Positions 1 to 9,084 of a DNA stretch of 64,000 nt are shown piece after piece. Location: the NCBI RefSeq assembly GCF_000319305.2, contig NZ_AMWJ02000002.1:1998001-2062000 (forward strand), read 5' to 3'. The notes beneath the pieces were generated by a model. That model was not told the DNA's origin and did not search any database. It saw only the letters and a list, made by a program, of their open reading frames with translations. Each line of letters starts with the position of its first letter. Position 1 is the stretch's first letter. The DNA comes from Pseudomonas bharatica CSV86. Its GTDB lineage: Bacteria > Pseudomonadota > Gammaproteobacteria > Pseudomonadales > Pseudomonadaceae. Made by a program: the position numbers and the translations under genes.

Positions 1-221
1 GATTGTGGATCGACCACCTTGAAGGTCCGCAGGTCCAGGTCCTGACCGGCACCGGTGAGCAGCGATTCCAGGTACTCGATATGGGGAGTCACGACAAACT
101 CGTAACCCCAGCTCTGGAACAGATCCAACACCTGACGACGCGCGATCTCGATGCGCGTCGCTTCAGGTGGCAGTACTTCTTCGATGCCATCTGGCAGCAG
201 CCAGCGGTCTACCGTTGCCAT
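1..221 (-). CDS. hisZ: HisZ, ATP phosphoribosyltransferase regulatory subunit (N-terminal part, cut by window edge)
   Basis: Reading leftward from ATG at 221 gives a protein beginning MATVDRWLLPDGIEEVLPPE, followed by a class II aminoacyl-tRNA-synthetase-like N-terminus (FQSWGYEFVVTPHIEYLESL). This is the histidyl-tRNA synthetase paralogue HisZ, which activates the short form of HisG in the first step of histidine synthesis. About 73 residues are present and the rest lies beyond base 1. An AGGGGAAA ribosome-binding site precedes the start. In pseudomonads hisZ is followed by purA and preceded by hflC, which fits hflC at 500-1369. HisS is the main alternative, but the N-terminus and the neighbours favour HisZ. 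Confidence 0.9.
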   Translation of the reverse strand, partial: MATVDRWLLPDGIEEVLPPEATRIEIARRQVLDLFQSWGYEFVVTPHIEYLESLLTGAGQDLDLRTFKVVDPQ

Positions 222-400
222 TACGCCATTTCCCCTGTGGTCCGGGCGGCCAGCCCGCGGGCGCGGCCGTGAGTGAAGCAGGTTCCGGCAAATCACGCGC
301 GCAGCGCCGATTCCAGCGTTGCCGCAGTGCCGAGACCCTCGTGAATCATTGGTCGCGCCCCGGATCGCGGGCCTGTTCTGGCATTCGATCTCGCAGACGC

Positions 401-424
401 AAAAAAGCCGGGAATTTCCCGGCT
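401..424 (-). terminator. Rho-independent terminator after hflC
   Basis: On the minus strand a perfect 9-bp stem AGCCGGGAA / TTCCCGGCT with a one-base loop is followed directly by six T. It sits about 75 bases past the hflC stop and ends the hflX-hflK-hflC transcription unit before hisZ. Bases 222-400 then hold the presumed hisZ promoter region, where I see no gene. Confidence 0.85.
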
Positions 425-453
425 GCCGCATCATACACCCGTTGTCTTGCAGA

Positions 454-494
454 AATCACCCCGCCCGACGCATTAGCCGCCCAGCGGGGTGATT
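454..494 (-). repeat. Inverted repeat just downstream of hflC
   Basis: Perfect 11-bp arms AATCACCCCGC (454-464) and GCGGGGTGATT (484-494) enclose 19 bases. The element starts six bases past the hflC stop and precedes the true terminator at 401-424. It may protect the 3' end of the mRNA. No T-run follows, so it is not itself an intrinsic terminator. Confidence 0.6.
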
Positions 495-499
495 CGACT

Positions 500-1369
500 T
501 CAAGGTTTCGCTTTGTTCATGAAGCGGAAGAACTCGCTGCTCGGGTCGAGGACCAGAACATCGTCCTTGCTGCTGAAGCTCTCGCGGTAGGCATTCAGGC
601 TACGGTAGAACGCGTAGAACTCCTGGTCCTGGCCGTAGGCCTTGGCGTAGATCGCCGCCGCCTGGGCATCACCGTCACCGCGGGTCTCTTCCGACTCGCG
701 ATAGGCTTCCGCCAGCAGTACCCGGCGCTGACGATCGGCGTCGGCACGGATGCCTTCGGCCAGCTCGTTACCCTTGGCGCGGTGCTCGCGGGCTTCACGC
801 TCACGCTCGGTGCTCATCCGTTCGAACACACTGCGGTTCACTTCCTTCGGCAGGTCGATGGCCTTGACGCGAACGTCCACCACCTCGATGCCCAGCTCCT
901 TCTCCGCCATGCGGTTCAGGGAAGCGGTGATATCGGCCATCAGCGCATCGCGCTCACCGGAAACCACTTCATGCAGGGTGCGCTTGCCGAACTGGTCGCG
1001 CAGGCCGCTTTCCAGACGACGGGACAGGCGCTCGTCGGCGATCTGCTTCATGCCGGAGGTCGCGGTGTAGAAGCGCTCGGCGTCCTTGACCCGCCATTTG
1101 GCGTAGGCATCGACCATCACCGCTTTCTTCTCCAGGGTCAGGAACCGCTGGGTCGGAGCGTCGAGGGTCATCAGACGGGCGTCGAACTTGCGCACCTGGT
1201 TGACGTACGGGATCTTCAGTTGCAGGCCGGGCTGGACATCCGCCTGGACCACCTTGCCGAAGCGCAGGAGCACCGCGCGTTCGGTCTGGGCCACGATGTA
1301 GAAGCTGTTCCAGGCCACGATGGCCAGGACCACGCCGACAATCAGGGCGATCAGCGATTTATTGCTCAT
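500..1369 (-). CDS. hflC: HflC, modulator of FtsH protease (SPFH/band 7 protein)
   Basis: The 289-residue protein has one N-terminal membrane anchor (about residues 5-23) followed by an SPFH/prohibitin domain facing the periplasm, with the long charged helix typical of the family (ERMSTEREREAREHRAKGNE). HflC pairs with HflK in a large complex around FtsH and restrains its degradation of membrane proteins. Its ATG overlaps the hflK stop by one base (TGATG), so the two are translationally coupled. Length and gene order match the family. Confidence 0.97.
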   Translation of the reverse strand: MSNKSLIALIVGVVLAIVAWNSFYIVAQTERAVLLRFGKVVQADVQPGLQLKIPYVNQVRKFDARLMTLDAPTQRFLTLEKKAVMVDAYAKWRVKDAERFYTATSGMKQIADERLSRRLESGLRDQFGKRTLHEVVSGERDALMADITASLNRMAEKELGIEVVDVRVKAIDLPKEVNRSVFERMSTEREREAREHRAKGNELAEGIRADADRQRRVLLAEAYRESEETRGDGDAQAAAIYAKAYGQDQEFYAFYRSLNAYRESFSSKDDVLVLDPSSEFFRFMNKAKP

Positions 1370-2544
1370 CAGCGGCTCTCCCTGGTGCGCACTTGCTGTT
1401 GCTGTTGCAGGTCCACGGCACGGGCGGCGTCGTTGACCGAAGTCGCAGGCGCGCTGCTTACCGGCGCACTGGCACTGCGGCTACCACCGACCATCTTGTC
1501 CAGCGGCAGGTAGAGCAGGTTGTTCTGCCCGTCCTTGCCGGTGACGAGCACCTTGCTGGTGTTGCTGTAGACCTCTTGCATGGTCTCCAGGTACAGACGC
1601 TCGCGGGTGACCTCCGGTGCCTTGCGGTACTCGGCGACCAGCTTGGTGAAGCGGTCGGCCTCACCCTTGGCACGGGAGATGACTTCATCGCGGTAGCCGT
1701 TGGCGTCCTCGATGATGCGCTGCGCCTGACCACGGGCTTCCGGCACCACGCCATTGGCGTAGGACTCGGCCTGGTTGCGGGCACGCTGCTCGTCTTCACG
1801 GGCACGGATCACGTCGTCGAAGGCTTCCTGCACTTCACGCGGGGCTGCCGCGCTCTGCACGTTGACCTGGGTGACGGTGATGCCGGTACGGTAAGTGTCA
1901 AGGAAACGTTGCAGACGCTCCTTGATCTCCACGGCCATCTGCTCGCGGCCTTCGGTCAGCACCTTGTCCATCGCGGTCGAGCCGACCACGTGACGCAGGG
2001 CGCTGTCGGTCGCGTGCTGCAGGCTGACTTCAGGCTGGTCGACGTTCAGGACGAAGTCCTGCAGGTTGCTGATCTTGTACTGCACGGTCAGCGGCACCTC
2101 GACGATGTTCTCGTCCTCGGTCAGCATCTGGCCCTGCTTGGTGTACGCACGCTCGCGCGTGACGTTTTCCATGTACTTGCGGTCCATCGGCGGGAAGTAG
2201 ATGTTCAGGCCCGGCCCTACGGTTTCGTAGTACTTGCCGAAGCGCAGCACCACCGCCTGCTCCTGCTCGTCCACGACGTAGACCGCGCTGTACAGCCAGA
2301 TGGCCGCCAGTACGGCAAGGCCGACGCCGAGCAGGCCGAAGCCGCCACCTTTGGGAAGGCTGTCGCCACCACCACGTTTCTTGCCGCTGCCAAACATGCC
2401 GTTCAGGCTGTCCTGCAGCTTGCGGAAGGCCTCGTCGAGATCCGGAGGGCCTTTCTTGTCGCCGCCGCCGCCACCACTACCGCCGCGACGCCCACCCCAG
2501 GGATCCTGATTGTTCGAGTTGCCACCCGGCTCATTCCAAGCCAT
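1369..2544 (-). CDS. hflK: HflK, modulator of FtsH protease (SPFH/band 7 protein)
   Basis: Partner of HflC in the FtsH-associated complex. The start at 2544 (MAWNEPGGNSNNQDPWGGRR) has a GGAGAG ribosome-binding site and gives 391 residues; a longer frame to 2595 lacks support. The N-terminal 65 residues are rich in Gly, Asp and Asn, as is usual for HflK. One membrane segment follows (about 73-95, GLLGVGLAVLAAIWLYSAVY), then the band 7 domain. The C-terminal tail is rich in Ser, Ala and Gln. It is followed without a gap by hflC. Confidence 0.97.
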   Translation of the reverse strand: MAWNEPGGNSNNQDPWGGRRGGSGGGGGDKKGPPDLDEAFRKLQDSLNGMFGSGKKRGGGDSLPKGGGFGLLGVGLAVLAAIWLYSAVYVVDEQEQAVVLRFGKYYETVGPGLNIYFPPMDRKYMENVTRERAYTKQGQMLTEDENIVEVPLTVQYKISNLQDFVLNVDQPEVSLQHATDSALRHVVGSTAMDKVLTEGREQMAVEIKERLQRFLDTYRTGITVTQVNVQSAAAPREVQEAFDDVIRAREDEQRARNQAESYANGVVPEARGQAQRIIEDANGYRDEVISRAKGEADRFTKLVAEYRKAPEVTRERLYLETMQEVYSNTSKVLVTGKDGQNNLLYLPLDKMVGGSRSASAPVSSAPATSVNDAARAVDLQQQQQVRTRESR

Positions 2545-2641
2545 AGCGCTCTCCATCTGATAAAGCAAAGACGCGCCAAACGGCGCGCCGTCCAATGCTA
2601 CAGAATGCCTGTGACGGCTGCCTGACCGCGTCGCCAGGCAT

Positions 2642-3943
2642 TTATTGCAAAGTATGTTGTTCGATGAACTCGACCGGCTCCAGCCCTTCGCGCGTCACCA
2701 GGCGGTTGAAGTCGGCCCGCGGCAAACGCACGGCCAACAGGCTGCTGCCCTCCTCGTCGTGTTCTTCGTTCTGCACGGCCCCCGCCGCAAAGAATTGCGC
2801 ACGCAAACGCGCGTAGCGCTGTTCCAGGCGAAGGGTGCCGATGAACAGGTCATCCCCCAGCAATTCGGCAATCGCCTGCCCCACCAACTCCAGACCGCGA
2901 CCCTCGCGGGCCGAGACCCACACCCTTTCAGGCTTGCCGTCGGCATTGCGCTGGATATGTGGCTCAATGCCTTCAAGCAGGTCGAGTTTGTTATACACCT
3001 CGAGGATCGGCAAGCCTTCGGCACCGATCTCGCCGAGCACCGCCATCACCTGCTCGATCTGCGCCATGCGTTCGGGCTCGTGGGCATCGATCACATGCAG
3101 CAGCAGGTCGGAGTTGCTCGACTCTTCGAGCGTAGCCCGAAAAGCCTCGACCAGCTTGTGCGGCAGGTGACGAATGAAGCCCACGGTGTCCGCCAGCACG
3201 ATCGGCCCGATGTCGCCCAGTTCGAGACGGCGCAAGGTCGGGTCGAGGGTGGCGAAGAGCTGGTCGGCGGCATAGACCTCGGACGAGGTCAGGGCATTGA
3301 ACAGGGTCGATTTGCCGGCGTTGGTATAGCCCACCAGTGAAACCGAAGGTACGTCGGCCCGCTTGCGCCCGCGCCGCGCCTGTTCGCGCTGGCTGCGCAC
3401 CTTCTCCAGGCGCGCCTTGATCTGGCGCAGGCGCACCCGCAGCAGGCGGCGGTCGGTTTCCAGCTGGGTTTCACCCGGACCGCGCAGACCGATACCGCCT
3501 TTCTGCCGTTCAAGGTGGGTCCAGCCGCGAACCAGGCGCGTGCTCATGTGTTCGAGCTGCGCCAGCTCGACCTGCAGCTTGCCTTCGTGGGTACGGGCAC
3601 GCTGGGCGAAAATGTCGAGGATCAGCCCGGTACGGTCCAGCACGCGACACTCGAAGACACGCTCGAGGTTACGTTCCTGGCTGGGCGTAAGGGTGTGGTT
3701 GAAGATGACCAGGTCGGCCTCTTCGGCCTTGACCAGGTCGCGCAGTTCCTCGACCTTGCCGCTGCCGATCAGGAACTTGGCAGTTGGCTGGTGTCGCGCC
3801 ACATTGGCAAGCGCAACGATATCGGCGCCGGCCGACAAGGCCAGCTCCTGGAACTCCTGCGGGTCTTCGCGCGCCTCAGGGCTCTGACCTTCCAGATGAA
3901 CGAGAACGGCCCGTTCACCACCACCGTGGCGCTCAAAGAACAA
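2642..3943 (-). CDS. hflX: HflX, ribosome-splitting GTPase
   Basis: The 433-residue protein carries the HflX N-terminal domain (with the IGSGKVEEL signature near residue 60), a coiled-coil linker, and an Obg-type G domain with GYTNAGKST (205-213), DTVGF and NKLD motifs. HflX binds the 50S subunit and splits stalled 70S ribosomes under stress such as heat. It lies 12 bases downstream of hfq in the conserved miaA-hfq-hflX-hflK-hflC order. Confidence 0.97.
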   Translation of the reverse strand: MFFERHGGGERAVLVHLEGQSPEAREDPQEFQELALSAGADIVALANVARHQPTAKFLIGSGKVEELRDLVKAEEADLVIFNHTLTPSQERNLERVFECRVLDRTGLILDIFAQRARTHEGKLQVELAQLEHMSTRLVRGWTHLERQKGGIGLRGPGETQLETDRRLLRVRLRQIKARLEKVRSQREQARRGRKRADVPSVSLVGYTNAGKSTLFNALTSSEVYAADQLFATLDPTLRRLELGDIGPIVLADTVGFIRHLPHKLVEAFRATLEESSNSDLLLHVIDAHEPERMAQIEQVMAVLGEIGAEGLPILEVYNKLDLLEGIEPHIQRNADGKPERVWVSAREGRGLELVGQAIAELLGDDLFIGTLRLEQRYARLRAQFFAAGAVQNEEHDEEGSSLLAVRLPRADFNRLVTREGLEPVEFIEQHTLQ

Positions 3944-3955
3944 AGCAGGCTCCTA

Positions 3956-4216
3956 TCAGGCGTTACCTGGCTCAGCGTCGCCGTGATCGGCATCAGCTGC
4001 GCTAGGCAGACGAATCGGACGGACCGGAACGACGGTCGAGATTGCGTGTTTGTACACCATCTGGCTGACGGTGTTCTTCAGCAGGATAACGAATTGGTCG
4101 AAGGACTCGATGGTGCCTTGCAGCTTGATGCCGTTGACCAGATAGATCGAAACCCCGACTTTTTCCTTTCTCAAAGTATTCAAGTAAGGGTCTTGTAGCG
4201 AATGCCCTTTTGACAT
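3956..4216 (-). CDS. hfq: Hfq, RNA chaperone
   Basis: Starting at MSKGHSLQDPYLNTLRKEKV (ATG 4216, AGGAG site upstream) the protein is 86 residues. Both Sm motifs are present (VSIYLVNGIKLQGTIESFD and YKHAISTVVP), followed by a short acidic tail ending DHGDAEPGNA. Hfq forms hexameric rings that pair small RNAs with mRNAs and, in pseudomonads, act with Crc in catabolite repression. The open frame extends upstream to 4240, but the Sm-family N-terminus and the ribosome-binding site fix the start at 4216. Confidence 0.98.
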   Translation of the reverse strand: MSKGHSLQDPYLNTLRKEKVGVSIYLVNGIKLQGTIESFDQFVILLKNTVSQMVYKHAISTVVPVRPIRLPSAADADHGDAEPGNA

Positions 4217-4308
4217 ATGCCGCACTCCTGTAAGGATCAATAGTAAAAAAACAAGAAAACTGATGGCTCAAGCCGCCCCCCCCAAGGATAGACGGCAATT
4301 TGCGGGAT

Positions 4309-5283
4309 TCAGCCCAATATGGAGGCGCTCCCGAGGTATTTCAAGGTGCGAGACAGATTGTCGCAAGCCAGGCTGTCCAACCAATGAAGGTCGGCCCAAC
4401 TGCGCAACCAGGTAAATTGCCGCTTCGCCAACTGGCGGGTGGCAATGATGCCGCGCTCCTGCATTTCAACTGAAGTCAGCTTGCCATCAAGGTGATCCCA
4501 GACCTGGCGATAACCAACTGCCCGTATAGACGGCAGTCCCGCGTGCAAGTCACTTCTCGCACGCAGCAATCGGACCTCGTCAATGAAGCCCTGTTCCAGC
4601 ATTTGCGTGAATCTTGCTGCAATTCGCTCATGCAGAACCTGTCGGTCCTGCGGGGCGATGGCCAGGCTGGCGACAGTATAGGGCAATTGCCCCTGCCCAG
4701 AAGGGTCAGTGCTATTACTTTGCTCAGCTTGACGCAAACGATGTGACGTCATCGTTGAACCGCTCACCCGATACACTTCGAGCGCACGGATCAGGCGCTG
4801 CGGATCATTCGGATGGATACGCGCCGCCGAGACCGGATCAACCGCTGCCAGTTCGTCATGCAGCGCCTGCCAGCCCTGCCGCTGCGCCTGGGCTTCCAGG
4901 TCGGCGCGCACCTGCGGGTCGGCCGCCGGCATATCCGCCAGGCCTTCCAGCAGGGCCTTGTAATAAAGCATGGTGCCGCCCACCAGCAGCGGAATCTTGC
5001 CCCTCGCGGTGATATCGGCCATGGCGTCGAGGGCATCGCGGCGGAAATCCGCAGCGGAATAGCTTTCTGCCGGGTCGAGGATGTCGATCAGACGATGGGG
5101 ATGGGCCGCGAGAATGTCCTTCGACGGCTTGGCCGTGCCGATATCCATGCCGCGATAGATCAACGCCGAGTCGACGCTGATCAGTTCGCAGGGCAGCACC
5201 TTGGTCAGTTCGATGGCCAGGTCGGTCTTGCCCGCCGCGGTCGGGCCCATCAGGAATATCGCAGGAGGTTTCGACAACGCCAT
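4309..5283 (-). CDS. miaA: MiaA, tRNA dimethylallyltransferase
   Basis: Adds a dimethylallyl group to N6 of A37 in tRNAs reading UNN codons, the first step to ms2i6A. From ATG 5283 (MALSKPPAIFLMGPTAAGKT) there are 324 residues. The P-loop GPTAAGKT lies at about 12-19, with DSALIYRGMDIGTAKPS and GGTMLYYKALLEGL as further family signatures. It starts four bases past the mutL stop, so the two are probably cotranscribed. An upstream extension of the frame to 5355 falls inside mutL and is not used. Confidence 0.97.
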   Translation of the reverse strand: MALSKPPAIFLMGPTAAGKTDLAIELTKVLPCELISVDSALIYRGMDIGTAKPSKDILAAHPHRLIDILDPAESYSAADFRRDALDAMADITARGKIPLLVGGTMLYYKALLEGLADMPAADPQVRADLEAQAQRQGWQALHDELAAVDPVSAARIHPNDPQRLIRALEVYRVSGSTMTSHRLRQAEQSNSTDPSGQGQLPYTVASLAIAPQDRQVLHERIAARFTQMLEQGFIDEVRLLRARSDLHAGLPSIRAVGYRQVWDHLDGKLTSVEMQERGIIATRQLAKRQFTWLRSWADLHWLDSLACDNLSRTLKYLGSASILG

Positions 5284-5287
5284 GCTT

Positions 5288-7170
5288 TCAACGACCGCGC
5301 AGGAACAGTTTGTCGAGGTCGTCCAGGCCCATCTGGGTCCAGGTCGGGCGACCATGGTTGCATTGGCCGCTGCGCTCGGTGTTTTCCATGTCGCGCAGCA
5401 GGCCGTTCATTTCCGGGATGGCCAGGCGCCGGTTGGCCCGCACCGCGCCGTGGCAGGCCATGGTGCCAAGCAACTCGTTCAAGTGCGCCTGGATCCGGTC
5501 GCTGGTGCCATATTCCATCAGGTCGGCGAGAACGTCCTGCACCAGGCGATTGGCCTCGGCCTGCTTGAGCAGCGCCGGGATCTGCCGGATCGCCAGGCTT
5601 TCCGGGCCCAGGCGCTGCAGTTCGAAGCCCAGGCGCTGGAACCACTGCGCATGCTCTTCGGCGCAATCCGCCTCGCGCTGGCTCAGGGCCAGGGACTCCG
5701 GCACCAGCAGCGGCTGGCCGCTCAGGCCTTCGCTGGCCATGGCGATCTTCAGGCGCTCGTACATGATCCGCTCATGGGCCGCGTGCATGTCCACCAGCAC
5801 CAGGCCATGGGCGTTTTCGGCCAGGATATAGATGCCTTTCAGTTGCGCCAGGGCGTAGCCCAGCGGGGAATGTCGCGCTCGCTTTCCGGCAGCGGCGCCG
5901 GTTGCGCGTTGGCCAGCGGCGAATAGAACTCGCGATAGACCTCGCGCGCCTCTTCGACCGGCACGCTGGCAGTCGGCCGCGGCGTGTAGTTGTATTGGTA
6001 ACCGCTGCCGGCAGGGCTCGCCGAGGGCGCCGCGAGCGGCTGCTCCAGCACGGCAGCGGAAAGCCGCATCTCGCCCTGTGGCCCGAACTCCCCGGCCTGC
6101 AAGCCGGTAGCCCGGATGATCTCCTCGGTCGCCGCCGGTGCCGCCACCTGGTCGTCCGGCCGCACATCGGCCAATGCCCGGTGCAGCGTGCCGTAGAGGA
6201 AGTCATGGACCATGCGTCCGTCGCGGAAGCGCACCTCATGCTTGGTCGGATGAACGTTGACATCGACGCCGGTCGGATCGAGTTCGAGGAACAGCACGAA
6301 GGTCGGGTGCCGACCATTGAACAGCACATCGCGGTACGCCTGGCGCACCGCGTGGGCGACCAGCTTGTCGCGTACCGCGCGGCCGTTCACGAAGAAATAT
6401 TGCAGGTCCGCCTGGCTGCGCGAAAAGGTCGGCAACCCGACCCAGCCCCACAGGCGCAGGCCATTGCGTTCGATCTCGATCGGCAGCGCCTGCTCCAGGA
6501 ACCCCGGCCCGCAGATCGCCCCGACACGCCGCGCCCGGGACAATTCGTCCGGCGCCTCGTGCAGGCTGAGAATGCTCTTGCCGTTATGACGCAGGTGGAA
6601 CCCGACATCGAAGCGCGCCAGCGCCAGGCGCCGGATCACTTCCTGAAGATGGTCGAATTCGGTCTTCTCGGTCTTGAGGAACTTGCGTCGCGCCGGCGTA
6701 TTGAAGAACAGGTCGCGCACTTCCACCGACGTGCCTACCGGATGGGCCGCAGGCTGCACCCGGGGCGCCATGTCGCGGCCTTCGGTTTCCACCTGCCAGG
6801 CCTGCTGGGCGTCGCGGGTGCGCGACGTCAGGGTCAGGCGCGCCACGGAACTGATCGACGCCAGGGCCTCGCCACGGAAGCCAAGGCTCATCACCCGCTC
6901 CAGGTCCTCGAGATCACGGATCTTGCTGGTGGCGTGACGCGCCAGTGCCAGCGGCAGGTCGTCGGAGGCGATACCGCTGCCGTCGTCGCGTACCTTGAGC
7001 AGCTTGACGCCGCCCTGCTCCACCTCGACATCGATGCGCCGGGCGCCGGAGTCGAGGCTGTTTTCCAGCAGTTCCTTGATCACCGAAGCCGGCCGCTCGA
7101 CCACCTCGCCCGCGGCGATCTGGTTGGCAAGGCGCGGGCTGAGCAGTTCTATTCGCGAAGCGGAACTCAT
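5288..7170 (-). pseudogene. mutL: MutL, DNA mismatch repair protein, broken by a one-base frameshift
   Basis: Frame 1 (7170 to 5839) encodes the GHKL ATPase N-terminus (IAAGEVVERPASVIKELLENS, then DDGSGI and SLGFRGEAL) and the linker up to SERDIP. It then runs out of frame to a stop. The reading resumes in another frame as LGYALAQLKGIYILAENAHG and continues through LVDMHAAHERIMYE to 5288. The break is at the four-G run 5865-5868 (CCCC on the coding strand), where one more C would give DIPPLGYAL. With that base the protein is 627 residues, normal for Pseudomonas MutL. As written, the C-terminal dimerisation/endonuclease domain (DMHA-x2-E-x4-E motif) is lost. It overlaps amiB by four bases. Confidence 0.93.
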
Positions 7171-8599
7171 GGCTGGCCCGCCAGGGTAGTGGCGGGAATG
7201 TCGAGGTTCTGGCCGACCTTCAGCTCATCGCTCTTGAGGCTGTTGCTGCTGCGCAGGCTGGCGACGCTGACCTGGTAGCGCACGGCGATCATCGCCAGGG
7301 TCTCGCCCGGACGTACCGTGTGCTCGCGCGGCCCCTGGGCGATCTTGCCGTTGTCACGCAACCAGGCGATGTAGGTGCCTGGCGGCGGGTTCTGCTGGAA
7401 GAACTGCTTCACACCGCTGTGGATCGAGCGCGCCAGCGACTGCTGGTGGCTCGGCGTGGCCAGCTTGGCTGCTTCGGCGGCGTTGGAAATGAAGCCGGTT
7501 TCCACCAGGATCGACGGGATATCCGGCGACTTCAGCACCATGAATCCGGCCTGCTCGACCCGGCGCTTGTGCAGCGAGGTCACCCGGCCGATATTGCCCA
7601 GTACCTTCTGCCCCACGTTCAGGCTGGAGCTGAGGGACGCGGTCATCGACAGGTCGAGAAGCACGCCTGCGAGCATGCGGTCCTTGTCGTCGAGGCTGAC
7701 GTTGCCGGCACCACCGATCAGGTCGGAGCGGTTCTCGCTGTCCGCCAGCCAGCGCGCGGTCTCGGACGTTGCGCCGCGATCGGACAGGGCGAATACCGAC
7801 GCACCGAAGGCGGCCTTGGATGGTGCCGCATCGGCATGGATCGAGATGAACAGGTCGGCGCCCTTCTTGCGGGCGATCTCGGTGCGCTTGCGCAACGGGA
7901 TGAAGTAGTCGCCGGTGCGGGTCAGTTCGGCGCGGAAGCCCTTCTCGGTATTGATCTGGCGCTGCAGTTCCTTGGCGATCTGCAGCACGATGTCTTTTTC
8001 GTGCTGGCCGCGGGAGCCCGAGGCACCCGGGTCTTCACCGCCGTGACCGGCGTCGATGGCGATGACGATATCGCGCTTGCCGTTCGGCACGGGCGGCAGC
8101 TTGATCGCAGGCTGCGCCGGGGTGACCGGCACCGCAGGCGGTGTAGCGGCGGTGGCCGCTGGTGTCGGCGGCGTTGCCGGCGCCGACGCGGCAATGGCGT
8201 CGGCTTCCTGGTCGTACAGGTCGACCACCAGGCGGTTGCCATACTGCGCATTGGGCGCGAGCGTGAAGCTCTTCGGGGTGACCGCCTTGTTCAGGTCGAT
8301 GACCACGCGCAGGTCGGTAGGCGTGCGCTGGGCCGAACGCACGGAAGTGATGGGGTATTGGAAGTGGACGCGGTCAGCGGTGCGGCCAGGGTGGCGCCGT
8401 TGATATCGATGACCAGGCGATCCGGCGCGGTCAGGGTGAAGACGCTGTGTTCCACCGGACCGGACAGGTCGAAGACCAGCCGGGTGTTATCCGGCGCCCG
8501 CCACAGACGCATGCTCTTGACCTGCGAGGCCGCGAACGCCTCGGCGGTCACTGCCGTAAGCAGCAGTCCTACGACGGCAACCAGTGCGCGAAAGCGCAT
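7167..8599 (-). pseudogene. amiB: AmiB, N-acetylmuramoyl-L-alanine amidase, broken by a one-base frameshift
   Basis: Periplasmic zinc amidase that splits septal peptidoglycan during division. The first part (8599 to about 8355) has a signal peptide (MRFRALVAVVGLLLTAVTAEA) and an AMIN domain. The second (to 7167) has the Amidase_3 catalytic domain (IAIDAGHGGEDPGASG, VETGFISNAAEA) and a C-terminal LysM (HTVRPGETLAMIAVRYQVS). The frame changes at the four-G run 8352-8355; one extra base gives NTPITSVRSAQRTPTDLR and a normal 477-residue protein. The start at 8599 follows GGGGAAAGG; ATG 8611 is an alternative. Its stop overlaps the mutL start (ATGA). Confidence 0.92.
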
Positions 8600-8613
8600 A
8601 CCTTTCCCCATTT

Positions 8614-9084
8614 CTATTTGAATTCCACGGCCAGAGCGGCACACCAGGCTTCACCGCGAGCACCTTGCGGCGACAGGCTCAAGCACCGGCCGCCCGCCTG
8701 GGGGCTTATGGTAATGGTCAGGTCCGGCTTTGGCAAAATGCCCTCACCCTTGCCAGGCCACTCGAACAGGCACAGCGCGTCGCCTTCGAAATAGTCGCGA
8801 ATCCCCATGAATTCCAGCTCTTCCGGATCGACCAGACGATAAAGGTCGAAGTGAAAAGCTCGGACTTCGCCAATCTCGTAGGGTTCCACAACTGTAAATG
8901 TAGGACTTTTCACCGCACCGGTATGTCCGAGGCCGCGAATGATGCCCCGGGACAGGGTGGTCTTGCCTGCGCCGAGGTGACCTTCGAGAAAGATCACGCC
9001 ATGACCTTGGGTCACCTGGGCGATACGCGCGCCGAAGTCGACCATGGCCTGCTCATCGGCCAGAAAAAGGGTTATGCCTGACAC
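8614..9084 (-). CDS. tsaE: TsaE, tRNA threonylcarbamoyladenosine biosynthesis ATPase
   Basis: Works with TsaB and TsaD to make t6A37 in ANN-decoding tRNAs. I place the start at GTG 9084 (VSGITLFLADEQAMVDFGAR), preceded by TTGGAGGAG, giving 156 residues. The P-loop EGHLGAGKTTLSRG, the KSPTFTVVEPY segment and FHFDLYRLVDPEELEFMGI identify the family. The start lies inside the 3' end of nnrD (overlap 9072-9084), so the genes are coupled. The frame stays open to 9363 but upstream codons are shadow of nnrD. Confidence 0.94.
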   Translation of the reverse strand: MSGITLFLADEQAMVDFGARIAQVTQGHGVIFLEGHLGAGKTTLSRGIIRGLGHTGAVKSPTFTVVEPYEIGEVRAFHFDLYRLVDPEELEFMGIRDYFEGDALCLFEWPGKGEGILPKPDLTITISPQAGGRCLSLSPQGARGEAWCAALAVEFK

